Shown: positions 24,006-36,209 of the stretch, in pieces
How positions within the stretch are numbered: position 1 is the first letter of the stretch
Layout of the letters: every line of letters starts with the position of its first letter
NCBI GenBank assembly: GCA_037447655.1
Contig: JBBHKE010000080.1
Location: forward strand, 41,538 to 105,537
Direction of reading: 5' to 3'
Source: Zygnema cylindricum
Lineage: Eukaryota > Streptophyta > Zygnematophyceae > Zygnematales > Zygnemataceae
DNA: 64,000 nucleotides
Notes under the pieces: model-generated
Database searches by the model: none
What the model was told of the DNA's origin: nothing
Seen by the model: only the letters and a program-made list of their open reading frames with translations
Translations under genes and position numbers: made by a program

Positions 24006-25890
24006 AAAGTAGAATAGCCACAATTGCTGTGCATTTCCACAGGACGAGCTGATTCTAATTTTCGCCCTGTTGTTGTCACAGCTGTCTTGTTTTCTCTTAT
24101 AGACGAGTAGGTGATGTAGGATGAAATTTGTCTGTCGCGGTTTCTGGTGGAGTGTTTTTGTGTGATATCCTTCATTCTTTTTTGTGCCGTTTTTGTGTTT
24201 TTGGAGAGAGATTGGTGATAGTTTAAATGCTTCTCGGTCAACTTCTTACCAAAGAATGTTTTTGTGGTCTTTTTTACTTTCTGACAACCTTTCTTATAGA
24301 ATGTTCAGGGAGAATGAAATTTACAGAATGTACAAACTTTACGTCTATCTCGTTGAGATATCAACATGCATGTCCATTCGTCGCTCAAAATCGATGCCAC
24401 ACAATATTGTTTATCACATCAATATATCACATGTCTAAACCGCCAACAATAATACATATCAATTTTAACTTGTTCCATACACAACAGTATCTTCATGGAA
24501 TATTCTTCACATTTAATGCACGGTGGAGGCAACAATAGGGTTTATACAACATTTAAAATCCGTAGTTGAAGCCTAAAGTGCAACAGGTTGTGCAGCTAAT
24601 GGCCTCTGAGCTTGCCAGCAACTGGCGTAAGTGAAAAGCGCTCTTACAAAAAAACAAAACTACCTTGTGGTATTATCTGCCAAAAACATTATGTTAGCCG
24701 CAACATATCGGCTTATAGTTTCATAGACCTGATGTGCATCACTCATTTTGTGATTTGATACGCAACATTTGAATATGCCTAGTTGCCTACAGTTAACAAC
24801 AGTTAGAGATAATGGACCAACGGATAAAATTTTTTAGTAATACCGACAGTTTGTAAAGTCGGAAACAAGAGAATAAACTGTACATCCTATTGTACAATGA
24901 TGTAGCTAAGATGAAAACCATACTTTCCTTACATTTCCATGAAGAGTAAATAAATCCACCATACATGTCCATATTATAGCATAGAAAACTTAATATGAAA
25001 CGCATAGAAAAAAACTTCAGCCAATCACAACATTTATCCGAATAAAAAATACAAAACAAAAGACATGATCAACAGGTACAATCGACCGAACGATGATCAT
25101 TTCGACTCAAGAAAAGATTTATGTCAAATATTGTACACAAAAGCATGTAACTCGAAAAACTTAATTTACCTTAATCACAAAGTGGATCATATTGAGTCAG
25201 GTTGCCAAAAAGAGTTAACTGTAATTTTTTGTAATAGAAGTGTTGCAAATAAATTGCTAACTCTACTAGCGATGAGCAGTGTTCTGTAGCGCATCGAAAA
25301 AAAAACGATTAAAGACGTAATTGTATTCAAATGCAAGCCCCCACATATTAAATATCATGGTTTTGTATACCACGCAATACAAGTACCCCTGATATGAAGG
25401 TGTGTACTTGTATATAAAGTGAAAGTCCTGTACTACATGTTTTGTACCTGTATTGCAGACATGTCGATAGAAAGAAATGGACGAAAACATAGCTGTAATA
25501 GCGTAGACTGCTAGATACTGATTGAGTGATACTGATTGAGTTAAAAAAAAGTTCAAATCAGAAGCCCTTGGATATGAATGTCATGTGAACATCTAATGTG
25601 ACAGCTCATACTAACTTCTGTTTTTTTGTATCACAAGCATCACCCATCGAATGTAAACACGATAGGAAATGGTAAAATGTCACCTTTATCGTAAACATCC
25701 GCAAAACCCCATCTTGCGTATTGCAAAATTGCCTTGGATGCAATTAATTAACAAAACCACACCATATTGGCAGACCAAGTGCTAAGTAAACTAAGTGCAA
25801 AAAAAAAAAAAAAAAAAGTTTATTTGGTTTACCATGAGTTCACAATAATTGGCAAGATTTTAATTTCCACAGACTATTGCATTGTGGATT
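24006..25890. other. 3' flank of the phosphatase gene and AT-rich spacer
   Basis: Contains the presumed 3' UTR after the stop at 24005. No canonical AATAAA lies in the first few hundred bases that I would rely on. Beyond about 24.3 kb the sequence is AT-rich with an A18 run at 25799-25817 and no supportable gene. Confidence 0.5.
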
Positions 25891-25894
25891 TCAA

Positions 25895-26350
25895 GTCCAT
25901 CACGAACAATAAACGTAATTTGTTACAAGTATCTTTGTTAGCGCAAACCCAAAATTGTGTTAGAATTAGGGTATTTTTTAACTCTCTTTGTGTGGGTTAA
26001 CTATAAACTTTATTCGTTAATATTTTTGTTGTTAACGCAAACCCAAGTTTGTGTTCCTAAAATAGTTTATGGTTTTTTTTTACTATTTTTGTGAGTGTAA
26101 TAATAAACCTTGTTCGTTACAAGAAATTATTGTTAGCGCAAACACAAACCTGAGTTATCAACATGGCTGAGAGTTTATCTTAACCTTATTTGTGAGCGCT
26201 AACGAGTTTATTACTACTGTTGTTGTTATCGCAAACACAAAGTTGTGTCACAAACATGGTTCAGAGTTTATTTTACCTCTTTTTATGAGGGTGAACAATA
26301 AACATTGCTTGTTACAAATATCTTTGTTAGCGCAAACCCAAATTTATGCT
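25895..26350 (+). repeat. Tandem repeat, ~97-bp unit, about 4.5 copies
   Basis: The marker GCGCAAACCCAAA (variants ACGCAAACCCAAG, GCGCAAACACAAA, TCGCAAACACAAA) recurs near 25941, 26035, 26136, 26229 and 26330, a spacing of 93-101 bp. Each unit also has an AATAAAC…TTGTTCGTTA(C) block. It ends where the copia remnant begins. Confidence 0.8.
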
Positions 26351-27848
26351 AGAAATATGGTTTAGGGGTTTGGTCATCATGTTAGCAACCATCTGCTTAT
26401 CTGGTAAATAATTGAGTTTCAAAACTCTTCCGATGACCTTCTCTCTCTCAAAGTATAGCTTGATATCAACGTGTTTGCTCTTAAATTGATGGCTTAGGTT
26501 ACATGTAATACCAATAGCAGCTTGATTGTCACACCACACTATCTAAGATCCATACTGTATAAAAAGAAGCTCTTGAAGGAGAGGCTTTACCTTTCAAGAG
26601 ACTTTACCTAAAGTATTCTTTGACAGCTAAGCTGGCCGCCATCTACCCAGCCTCTATAGTAGACTGAGCTTTCACCTTCATAGTAGACTGAGCTTTCACC
26701 TTCAGAAGTTTGATGCTTCTGCAACATGTCCCACTTCCAATCTTCAGAATAAATGCGGTGGTAGAGCGTTGGCTTGGCATGTCTCCATAACTCGCATTGC
26801 TTCAAGTCTGAATTTTCTCTTTCTCTCCACAGAGAGAAAGTCAGAGGGATCGTATTCCTACAAGATACCAAAGAACACTCTTTGCTGCCTCCTAGTCTGG
26901 CCTCTTTGGATTTTGCAGATTTGGGCTTAAAGCTCCAACAGCTACTGCAACATCGTTCATTGGTCGGGTAGAGTCTATGAAATAGATGAGATTCTTGACA
27001 ATTTGCCTGTAAGGAATAGAGGACCTAAAATGTCCCTTGACTCGAAGGAGTCATCAATGAGAACACCACCATCTGATTCTTTCCCTTCTATTTTTTGTTT
27101 AAACTCCTTGAGAGTAGCACTCCCCTTTGCATTTGACATTCCAAACTTTTCAAGCATGTTCCCAATAGCTTCATTTTGTGTCAAATATATTTATTTCTAT
27201 TTTCTATCCCTTTCTACTTGAATTCCCAAAATGTACTTGGCCTCCCCTAAATCCTTCATTTCGAACCGGGAAGGCAAAGCTGTTTTTATTTTGTTAATTT
27301 CATTAATGAATTTGCTAAGAAGCAACAAATCATTCACATAAACAGCAATATATATTACTCTATCTTCCCCTTCCTTTACATAAACTGAATGATCTAAACT
27401 GATCATAACAAAGTCGAGATTCATTAGAAATTCATCCAATTTGAGGTTCCATTGTCATGAAACCTGCTTCACAACATAAAGGGACTTCAACAGTTTATAG
27501 AACAAATTTTTTTTTCCATTGTTGTGGATATCACTCTTGTTGCTTTGAATATATAAATTCCTCTAAATCCCCATGCAAGAAAGTTGTTTTTACATCCATC
27601 TTATGTCGTATTGTATCCTCTATTGCTGAAAGAGATAAAAGAAGCTTAACAGTAGGATAACGCACTATAGGTGAGAAAGTCTCTTCATAATAAATACCAT
27701 ATTTTTGGCTATAACCCTTAGCAACAAGTCTAGCCTTATATCTCTCAATGGTATTACCAAGATTGAGTTTTAACTTGAAGACACACTTACAACTGATCGC
27801 TTTCCTATCCGCTAAAAGTTCCACAAGCTCCCACGTTTGAGCTTCCAT
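26350..27848 (-). pseudogene. Copia element I: decayed reverse transcriptase and RNase H
   Basis: Minus-strand pieces in several frames give, from right to left, the copia RT start (TWELV…VFKLK…ERYKARLVAKGYSQ), YEETFSPIVRYPTV, KTTFLHGDLEE, YVND in place of the YVDD catalytic motif (27328-27342), KDLGEAKYILGIQVERDRK, EAIGNMLEKF, and RNase H with WCDNQAAIGI and KHVDIKLYF…DKQMVANMMTKPL. Many frameshifts and stops. A 24-bp direct duplication (TAGTAGACTGAGC…) lies near 26657-26704. This lineage differs from the A/B/D/E elements. Confidence 0.8.
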
Positions 27849-28745
27849 AATTGATTATATCTCATCAGTTGCCGCAACAATCCACTGGTCCTTTTCACAG
27901 ACATAAAAAGCTTCTTGAGTGGCAAGAGGCTCCAACGTACATGCAGAATAATCATGGTCCACACGGTCACCTCTCAACCGATTTCTTTGTCTTCTTCCCT
28001 TCGGAAAATCTGAAGCGGGAATAGTTGGTCCCCAAACAGATTTTGGAGGAGGGGGAGGAAGAATAGGTGGAGGAGAGGGTCGTTGCAACACTAGATAGAT
28101 CTGGCTGCCTAAAAATGCAAAAGTTGATAAACCTGGCTACCTGAAAACATGTGGCGGTCCGAATGTAGAGGAACACGAGGAAGCTGATGATGTCTTGAAA
28201 GAAATTTGTTGAAGGATGATGTATTCTTGCATTTTTTTTTTCTTCCTCATTTATATTGAAGACATTAATAGATTGACTCGTTTCTTTAATCTGAACATTT
28301 TTGGCAATCTCGATGGTACATTTATGAGGATTAGACACTCTATGTCCTATAGATTTATCATCATAGCCAAAAAAGATGTAAGGTACAGATTTTGAGCTAA
28401 GCTTTCAATTTGGAAGATTATCCAACATAAAATATTTACTTCCCAAGATTCTAAAGTGACTGAAATTCAACTTCTTTCCTGTGCATATTGTATAAGATGT
28501 TTTATCTTTAAGAGATCTGGTCTCTATCCTGTTTCAAATGTAAGAAGCACAGTAAAATGCCTCCCCCCAAAATTCCGAATCTACAATTTTATCCATCATC
28601 ATAGATTTAGCACACTTAGTCAAAGTCCTATTGAGTCTTTCAACAACACCATTACGCTTTAAAGTGTACGGAACAGTAAACTCATGAGAAATTCCATTGT
28701 CTTTCATATAATCAGCAAATGGATTTGATACACATGTAGGAATGA
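27849..28745 (-). pseudogene. Copia element I: decayed integrase C-terminal part
   Basis: Minus-strand reading shows the integrase end: YMKDNGISHEF, NGVVERLNRTL, MMMDKIVDSEFWGEAFYCASYI near 28560-28720, then a GYDDKSIGHRV block near 28330-28370 and a proline-rich linker (SPPPILPPPPPKS, 28020-28085). Stops and frameshifts are frequent. The upstream part of pol and gag is missing where the X-type LTR begins at about 28773. Confidence 0.7.
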
Positions 28746-28772
28746 GAACCCTTTTTCCTTAGTAGATGGGGT

Positions 28773-29806
28773 TGTAAGGAGACCTCCATAAGTCCTCAGA
28801 GTAGACAGCTTCCAAGAAGCCTCAAGGATAATCCTGACCCCTTTGTGTTTCAGCAAAAATAACTGCCACCCTAGCAGACAAAAACCTTGACCACCTGCAC
28901 CCCTGTGAAGGCAAGACTCCCCTGAGTCGATAGCAAAAAGAATCTCTGAATTTGCTCCCTTGAGCAGTAAGTTATGGAGGGTCAAAGTTGACCTTTTATA
29001 CAGAAGCTCTCTGGGAGAGAGGGTCCTATCTTCTAAATTTTTCTAAGTCCTTCTCTCTCACAGACTCTATCTACTGATGTACGGAACCAATCAGTATTGA
29101 GTTCCGTACTCAAAAGTACAGCTGCCTGTGTACTTTAGGTACGGACATTGTACGACATGCCCTAAATGTCGACACATGTCATATCCGGATTCGGTGCCAT
29201 AATCTCCGGAGATTCCACGATCCAATGTAATTTCGCCACGTGTCATCCGATGTGGCGATGCCCACAAACCGCCGAAATCTTCCTCCGCGATCTCGGCGCT
29301 AATTGCGGCCGTCCGATTAGAATGTAATTTAATCGTAGCCGTAATAAATACATGCGCGGTATTTGTTTCACTTACGAAACAAATGCGCGGTATTGATTTG
29401 TAATCCGTATCGTAATCCGTACCGGATCTATGTATCACGTAATCAATTATAGTTAAATGAATTATCGTACGTATACATATTTAAATAATTATCAAACTAT
29501 ATACTACGTAACACTAATCCTAGACTTAACGGCTAAGGCTACCGGCTATTTCCTGTCTGCCGGCCGGTAGGTACAAGGATCAATTCCTGTCGCCGGCACA
29601 TACCTTTTAAATAAATAAACCCTAACTAATATAAATTTCCCGTAAACCTCAGGATAGCTTAGGTAGCCATGGCTCTAGCTTCCTCTCCAATTTCTCAGTG
29701 ACTGCAACAAGTTTGAGAGTTGGAGAGAGAAGTTAGAGATAGACTGCCTCGGCTTCTTTATTTCTTTTCAGACCTAGAAAATACTTTAAAACCATTAGTT
29801 TCTACA
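28773..29806 (-). repeat. X-type copia LTR, duplicate of element B's 5' LTR
   Basis: Nearly identical to the LTR at 40541-41578, and closer to it than that LTR is to B's own 3' LTR (for example TGCCCACAAACC and GCCTGTGTACT are shared here but differ at 35160-36196). On its right the same A-gag junction (TGAGGTGCCTCGG) follows. U3 hairpin near 29660-29745, TATAAAAGG with inverted W-box-like GGTCAA…TTGACC near 28988-29005. The left end is slightly degenerate and abuts element I. Confidence 0.85.
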
Positions 29807-30176
29807 TGAGGTGCCTCGGAATGGAGTGCGTGGCAATCATGTTGGTGTACTCCCACATCTGAATGTCGTTTTCCTCGGTGTTCACGGCAACTGCTTCGGG
29901 TACCGTGGCAATAGGAGTGAGAGGTGTCTCCTTTCCTTTCCCCTTTTCGGACACACTGTTGTCCCCATCATCCGTTTCCTCCGTTGGAGTAGATCCTACT
30001 GCAGAAAAAACCTCACTCCTCCAAACCCTGGTGGAGTTCCTTGAGACGAACGTTTCACTTGTCCACTAACAATACCCCAGTATCGTTTCTCACACAATGC
30101 CCCTGTCATCATAGCTTCCCAGTAAATGAACCCAGATCTGTTGAATATTGGCACCCTAGAGGGTGGGCCCATAACC
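29807..30176 (-). pseudogene. Duplicated gag N-terminal fragment of element A, with primer site
   Basis: Minus strand: GGTTATGGGCCCAC at 30163-30176, then gag (QVMGPPSRVPIFN…FIYWEAMMTGALCEKRYWGIVSGQ) to 29807, where it is cut by the X-type LTR. It matches 41579-41948 essentially base for base. Confidence 0.85.
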
Positions 30177-31167
30177 TGCAATTTTGTGTCCCACATTGGG
30201 ACCAAAATTGAGGAAGCATCTAGGTAATTTTCAACTAACCCACTTTTAACTAGAGCAACTGCCACCCCAGCAGACAAATAGATAATCTGATTGTACCCCT
30301 GTGCGGTCTGGACTCCTCTGAGTCTAGAGCAAAAAAAATCGTTGAAAACGCCCAATCAGGCGATTAATTATGGAGTGGCAAAGATACCAATATTTACACA
30401 AGCTTGCTGAGAGAGAAGCGGCAAACCACTAAGTCCTAAAACCTCTCACAACTCTTATTTACTGATGTACGGAACCAATCAAAAGATTGTACGGTAAAGA
30501 AAGGTACTATGGCCGATGTACTTTCTGTACGGCCTGTGTACGACAAGGCCATGGAGTGGACGCCTGTCTTCTCCGGACTTGTCCTCATGCTTCCCGGGAT
30601 TCCTGCTTTCCAATGACATTTTGCCACCTGTCGTCAGGTCATGTTACATCCAAAAACCGCCAAAGCGGCTATTACGGGATCTCGGCGATGATGTGAGCCG
30701 TCGGATCCAAACCGGCTTTAATTCCCAGCCGTTCCAAAAAACAAATGTCCGGTACATTTGTTTCGTGCGTACTTAATTCCCCAACTAGTTTCTATGTATC
30801 CTATTTGTAATTCCGTTAATCGGATTAGTCGTCTATCTAATGTTTTAAATAGCTGTCGAACCCCATGTATCCTAACGGACTTCTACGACAGACTGGTAAG
30901 GTTTGACGGCTACGCCTCGCCCTACCGGTCGGAGGTTCGAGTCCTGCCGGACTCAACCTTTTTGGTTGAGAGTGACTTGGGTCACTCTTAAGCCGTGCCT
31001 ATGGAGCTAAGGCAGCCATGGCTCCACCGCCCTCTCTCTCCTTCAGTGACTACAAAAAGTATAGGGGCTAAAGAGAGAAGGTGGAGGCAGGTTGCCTCTG
31101 CTTTTTTATCCTTTTTAGTTTAAATAAGACCTAGAAAATACCTCCCCTAAATCTAGTGATTTCAACA
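30177..31167 (-). repeat. LTR at the 3' end of element A (hybrid)
   Basis: 991 bp, TGTTGAAATC… on the minus strand to …TTGCA. From 30177 to about 30535 it is virtually identical to the 5' LTR (41949-42305); beyond this the two differ at many bases (for example MAKCHWKAGIP-type versus MAKYHWKAGIS-type shadow frames). U3 hairpin 31005-31100. An antisense tRNA-like module with B box GGTTCGAGTCC at 30934-30944 and T5 at 30959-30963. Confidence 0.85.
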
Positions 31168-31180
31168 CTTCCCTTATTAT

Positions 31181-32725
31181 CTAGTCTAATTTTAATTTCT
31201 CTTTTAATCCACATTTTTCCCTACAATGTTTTAGCTTAGGAGATGGCACAGGCTTTGTCATCATATCAACCACCATTTCTCCATCACTCCTATATACCAA
31301 ATTTACAAATTTATTTTCCACTTTTTCCCTTACAAAGCTCAATCTTATGTCCATATGCTTAGCTTTGAAGTGATGTTTTGGATTGGCTGCAATTGCAATT
31401 GCAGCCTGATTTTCACAAAACACTTCATGCACTACTTTCTTCATGTACCCCAATTTTTGCAACAAAGACTTCACCCACATCAGCTCTTTTACAGCAAAAC
31501 AAGAGGCCATGTACTCAGCCTCCATAGTGGACTGGGCAACAACCTTTTAACGCTTGCTGCTCCAACAGCAAGCACCTTCTCCCACATACAATACATACCC
31601 AGAAGTGCATCTTCTCATAGGTGCATCCCCATAACTGGCATCACTCTAAGTAGTGATGCCAGTGTGCTCCCCTCCCAAATGCAACCATAGATCCCTAGTT
31701 CCCACCAGGTATCCCATTACTCTCTTGGCTGCCTCCCATTCTATCTTTCTAGGATCATTAAGACTCCTACTAATGACTCCAACTGCTGCAGCTATGTCAG
31801 GCCTGGTACAATTCATAAAGTATATCAAACTTCCTTCAACTTGTCTGTAAGGAATAGATTTCATAAACTGCCTCTCCTTTGGACTCATCTGATCATCTAT
31901 CATTATCATTCTTCTTTCTACACTCCCATCACTTACTTTCTTCAAGTCCATGGGAGTGGTACAACTGTTTGCATTCTCCATTTAAAATTTCTCTAACATA
32001 TTTCCTATGGCCTCTTTCTGAGTAAGTCTGATTATCCTCTTCCCCCTATCTCTTTCCATTTGAATTTACAAAATATATTTAGCCTCCCCTAAATCCTTCA
32101 TGTCAAATCTGCTTCTCAGATCTTTCTTTAGCCTATTTATCTTCTCCATAGACTTACTCAATACCAGCAAATCATCCACATAAATTGTAATAAAAATCAC
32201 ATCATTCTCATCCTCAAACATATATATAAAATGGTCAGAACTGATCCGAATATACCCCAGACTGGTAAGAAACTCATCTAATTTCTTTTTCCATTGTCTG
32301 GGGGCTTGCTTCAGTCCATATAAGGACTTTATAAGTCTACAAACTTTGTTTTCCTCTCCTTCTTCTACAAAACCTTCTGGTTGCCGCATGAAGATTTCCT
32401 CCTCCAGTTCACCATTGAGGAAGGCGGTCTTGATATCCAACTGATGTATTTCCATGTCTTCCGCTGATGCTAAACTAAGGAGAATCCTCACAGATGGGAA
32501 TCGAACTACCGGGGCAAAGGTCTCCTCATAATCTATCCCATCTTTTTGGGTGAACCCTTTTGCCAACAGCCAAGCCTTATATCTCTCGATGGTGTTATCT
32601 GGGTTCAGTTTTAGTTTAAATACCCATTTACACCCAATAGGTTTTCTGTTTGGTGGACAGTCCACCAACTCCCAAGTATTTGCCTCCATGATTGAAGCCA
32701 TCTCATCATTTATGGCACGGACCAT
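31181..32725 (-). pseudogene. Element A reverse transcriptase and RNase H
   Basis: RT frame 32725-32066 (219 residues) holds GCKWVFKLK, RYKAWLLAKGFTQ, YEETFAPVVRFPSVR, KTAFLNGELEE, LYGLKQAPRQW and an intact YVDD (about 32170-32181). A frameshift leads to 31981-31646 with TTPMDLKK…YRQVEGSLIYFMNCTRPDIAAAVG, then RNase H 31525-31181 with MEAEYMA, FCENQAAIAIAANPKHHFKAKHMDI and the C-terminal MTKPVPSPK. RT copies the RNA genome into DNA in the particle and RNase H removes the template. Frame breaks make it non-functional. Confidence 0.85.
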
Positions 32726-34062
32726 CTTTCTTTCTCTGGACTGTCCATTGCCTCCGAGTATGATTGAGGCTCATCTGGGTGAGAAAGCTTAGTGACCTTG
32801 TGAACAACCTGTTTTTCTTGAAGCCTTTTGCTGCTCCTCCGTCCTCCCTCAAAGTCCGAAGCTGGAATGGAGGGAAGTTTTGGATTCCTCCGAACTGTCT
32901 CATCAGCTCCCCTTTCCATGGAAATCGGTTCTGACTCCTCTTCCTTTCTCACATTAAAGTGTGTAGGAGTATGAGGGGATTCTGGTATATCTCCGCCATC
33001 TTTTATCTCCCCTGAATCTGCAATCATTTTTTCACTTGTGTCCCTTCTAGGAAGATCTAAGTCCTCTTCACTCTCAGACTCAAAACTGATTCTGATTTTC
33101 TTAGTGTATTTGAAAGGATCAAAGGACTTACCTTCATCCATGACAACTATATGCTTTACTAGAATGATATCTTGTTTAGCTAAGTCATAGACTCTATATC
33201 CCTTGACATCCTCATCATATCCCACAAAATATTCCGGTTTCCCTTAAGCATCTAGTTTCCAATTTTTCTTATCGGTGTCTAGACTGTAAACTTGACTACC
33301 GAACACTTTCAAGTGAGAAATATTCGGTTTCTTTCCAACCCATCTCTCATAAGGGGTCATTCGTTTAACGACAGTGGTGAGGACTCTATTCTTAATGTAG
33401 TTAGCACAGTTTATGGCCTCTGCCCAGAATCTTCTTCCTAATTTTTTATCTGCCAGCATGTTGCACACACTATCTCCCAAAGTCCGATTTAACCTCTCAG
33501 CTACCCCATTCTGTTCTGGATTATTCGGTATAGTTTTCTGATGCTGAACTCCTTCATCTCTCAAATAATCCTCAAACTGGTTAGAGGTGTACTCTCCCTC
33601 ATTATCACTCCTTATTCTCTTAATGGGGGTTCCGTGCAACTTCTCACTCCAGGCTTTGTATTCTTTAGAGTATTTTGGTGTTTCAGACTTTGTTTTCAAG
33701 AAGTAGACTCTGGAATATCTGGACCAATTATCGGTAATTGTCAATATATATCTCTTTCCCCCAACCGAAGGCAATCTTGTTGGTCCCCAAATATCTGTGT
33801 GGACCAGATCTAGTACTTTCTCACCTCTATATGCGGCAGTGTTGGGAAAGGGAAGTCTGTGAGCCTTACCTTCGGCACAGCCACTACAGTCATCCATCAT
33901 TTCATTCTCCCCAAACTGAATGCCTTCTACTACACCCAGCTTCTTCATTTCCCTCAGCCTGTCAAAATGCACATGTCCCAAACGCTTATGCCAGATCATC
34001 AAGCTCGGGACACCACCATAGTAAGCACTATTCTTTTCATTACTCAGGTTAAGCCTAAACAT
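32710..34062 (-). pseudogene. Element A integrase
   Basis: Frame 34062-33244 (272 residues) starts MFRLNLSNEK and contains the GAG-pre-integrase HKRLGHVHFDRL…CSGCAEGKAHRLPFP (HHCC zinc site) and the DDE core: HTDIWGP, SDNEGEY, NPEQNGVAERLNRTL. After a stop at 33244 it resumes at 33225 with GYDEDVKGYRVYDL and an acidic linker to RT. Integrase inserts the cDNA and makes the 5-bp duplication. Confidence 0.85.
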
Positions 34063-35154
34063 TCCTTGGCTACCCTTATCTACAGTGAAGTAGACTTCAT
34101 CTCCATACTTAGCTGTAAAGACTCCCTTTCTAGTGAAGGTATCAAATTCCTTGTCACCTTATACAGAAGTAGACACAAGATTCTTACTCAACTGAGGAAT
34201 GTAGAGCACATCTGAGAAGGTGAGAATTGAAGTCTTACCCTCCACTAAGACTTTCAGATCTACCAAGCCCACTAGATCTGTGGTAACTACTCTCCCATCC
34301 CCATACTCTATTTCAACAGTAGGGATCTTTCTTAGCTTAGTGAAGAGGTGCCTGTCACGACACATATGCATGGATGCACCTGAGTCGATGATTCATCCCT
34401 CCTCTGGAGCTTCACGAATGGCTCCAAGGACACACTTCTGTTTCCGAGGGATATCCTTCTCCTCTAGATTCTCGTCAAAAAGAAGCTCCCCATCCTCCTC
34501 CTCAGAGGACTCGTCCTCCTCGGTCTCTTCTTTCACTCGTGTGACCACAAGTGGTTTCTTCTTCTCTCTGGAAGAACCCCCTCCACGATTTTCTTGAAGC
34601 CTCAGCTCCGATAGCTTGATGCAATCAGCTATGAAGTGTCCCGACTTTTTGCAGAAATGGCAAAGGCCCTTTGGAGTCCTTCGTTCTCTAGATTGGTTCT
34701 TTTCCCCTTTGAAGTTGTTGTACGGCTTCTTCCAATCCTTCCTCCACCGGTCCGTTCCGGCAGCTAGAGCTTGAACGCTCTTTCCTCCTTTCCGGGTCTC
34801 AATTGTGTTCTCCTACACAAGTATCATTCGGACCACGATGTTCCACTTCCAAGCACTATCATCCATTTCTTGCACTCGGTACACTACATTTTCATACTCT
34901 TCCGGCAACTTCATGATGAGTGTTAACCTTCATCTTCATAGTGCCTATCCATCCGGCACTTTCCATCTCCATGTACTCACAAGAGAGATCGCTACAATAG
35001 TCCAACATCTTTCCTCCTTTAAAAGTGTAACTCGTCAGCCTTTGCTTAACCAGTTGGAGCTCCTGAATGGTGCCAGCTCTATAGATCTCCACTAAGGTCA
35101 TCCACAACTCCTCGGCCTTGAAGATGTGAAGGTGAGAGATCGCCAAAGCTTGAG
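34063..35154 (-). pseudogene. Element A protease and gag C-terminal part
   Basis: Minus strand from 35154: gag helices (LTQALAISHLHIFKAEELWMTLVEIYRAG), then a CCHC zinc knuckle CHFCKKSGHFIADC near 34628-34669, an acidic stretch, and protease DSGASMHM near 34360-34390 preceded by an in-frame TGA where Trp is expected. PR continues as RKIPTVEIEYGDGR…SILTFSDVLYIPQLSKNLVSTS to 34159. Confidence 0.8.
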
Positions 35155-35159
35155 TGAGG

Positions 35160-36196
35160 TGCAACTCTGAGACCTCCATAAGTCCTCAGAGTAGACAGCT
35201 TCCAAGAAGCCTCTAGGATAATCCTGACCCCTTTGTGTTTCAGCAAAAATAACTGCCACCTTGGTAGACAAAAACCCTGACCACCTGCACCCCTGTGAAG
35301 GCAAGACTCCTTTGAGTCGATAGCAAAAAGAATCTCTGAATTTGCTCCCCTGAGCAGTAAGTTATGGAGGGTCAAAGTTGACCTTTTAACAGAAGCTCTC
35401 TGGGAGAGAGGGTCCTATCTTCTAAATTTTTCTAAGTCCTATCTCTCTCACAGACTCTATCTACTGATGTACGGAACCAATCAGTATTGAGTTCCGTACT
35501 CAAAAGTACAGCTGCCGGTGTACTTTAGGTACGGACATTGTACGACATGCCCTAAATGTCGACACATGTCATATCTGGATTCGGTGCCATAATCTCCGGA
35601 GATTCCACGATCCAATGTAATTTCACCACGTGTCATCCAATGTGGCGATGGCCACAAACCGCCGAAATCTTCCTCCGCGATCTCGGCGGTAATTTGGGGC
35701 CGTCCGATTAGAATGTAATTTAATCGTAGCCGTAATAAATACATGCGCGATATTTGTTTCACTTACGAAACAAATGCGCGGTATTGATTCGTAATCCTAC
35801 CGTAATCCGTACCGGATCTATGTATCACGTAATCAATTATAGTTAAATGAATTATCGTACGTATACATATTTAAATAATTATCAAACTATATACTACGTA
35901 ACACTAATCCTAGACTTAACGGCTAAGGCTACCGGCTAGTTCCTGTCTGCCGGCCGGTAGGTACAAGGATCAATTCCTGTCGCCGGCACTTACCTTTTGA
36001 ATAAATAAACCCTAACTAATATAAATTTCCCGTAAACCTCAGGATAGCTTAGGTAGCCATGGCTCTAGCTTCCTCTTCAATTTCTCAGTGACTGCAACAA
36101 GTTTGAGAGTTGGAGAGAGAAGTTAGAGGTAGACTGCCTCGGCTTCTTTATTTCTTTTCAGACCTAGAAAATACTTTAAAACCATTAGTTTCTACA
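35160..36196 (-). repeat. 3' LTR of element B
   Basis: 1037 bp, about 1-3 percent different from the 5' LTR by eye. Contains U3 hairpin near 36055-36140, antisense tRNA-like remnant near 35915-35995, and the TATA/inverted W-box region near 35375-35400. Confidence 0.9.
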
Positions 36197-36209
36197 CTCC
36201 CCTTATTTT

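Noticed and set aside
28704-28985. Repeated 93-98 codon minus-strand frame MTLHNLLLKGANS… (also 35079-35375, 40520-40756)
   Set aside because: It lies in the R-U5 part of the X-type LTR. It differs by indels among copies and includes non-coding LTR motifs, so it is not a gene.
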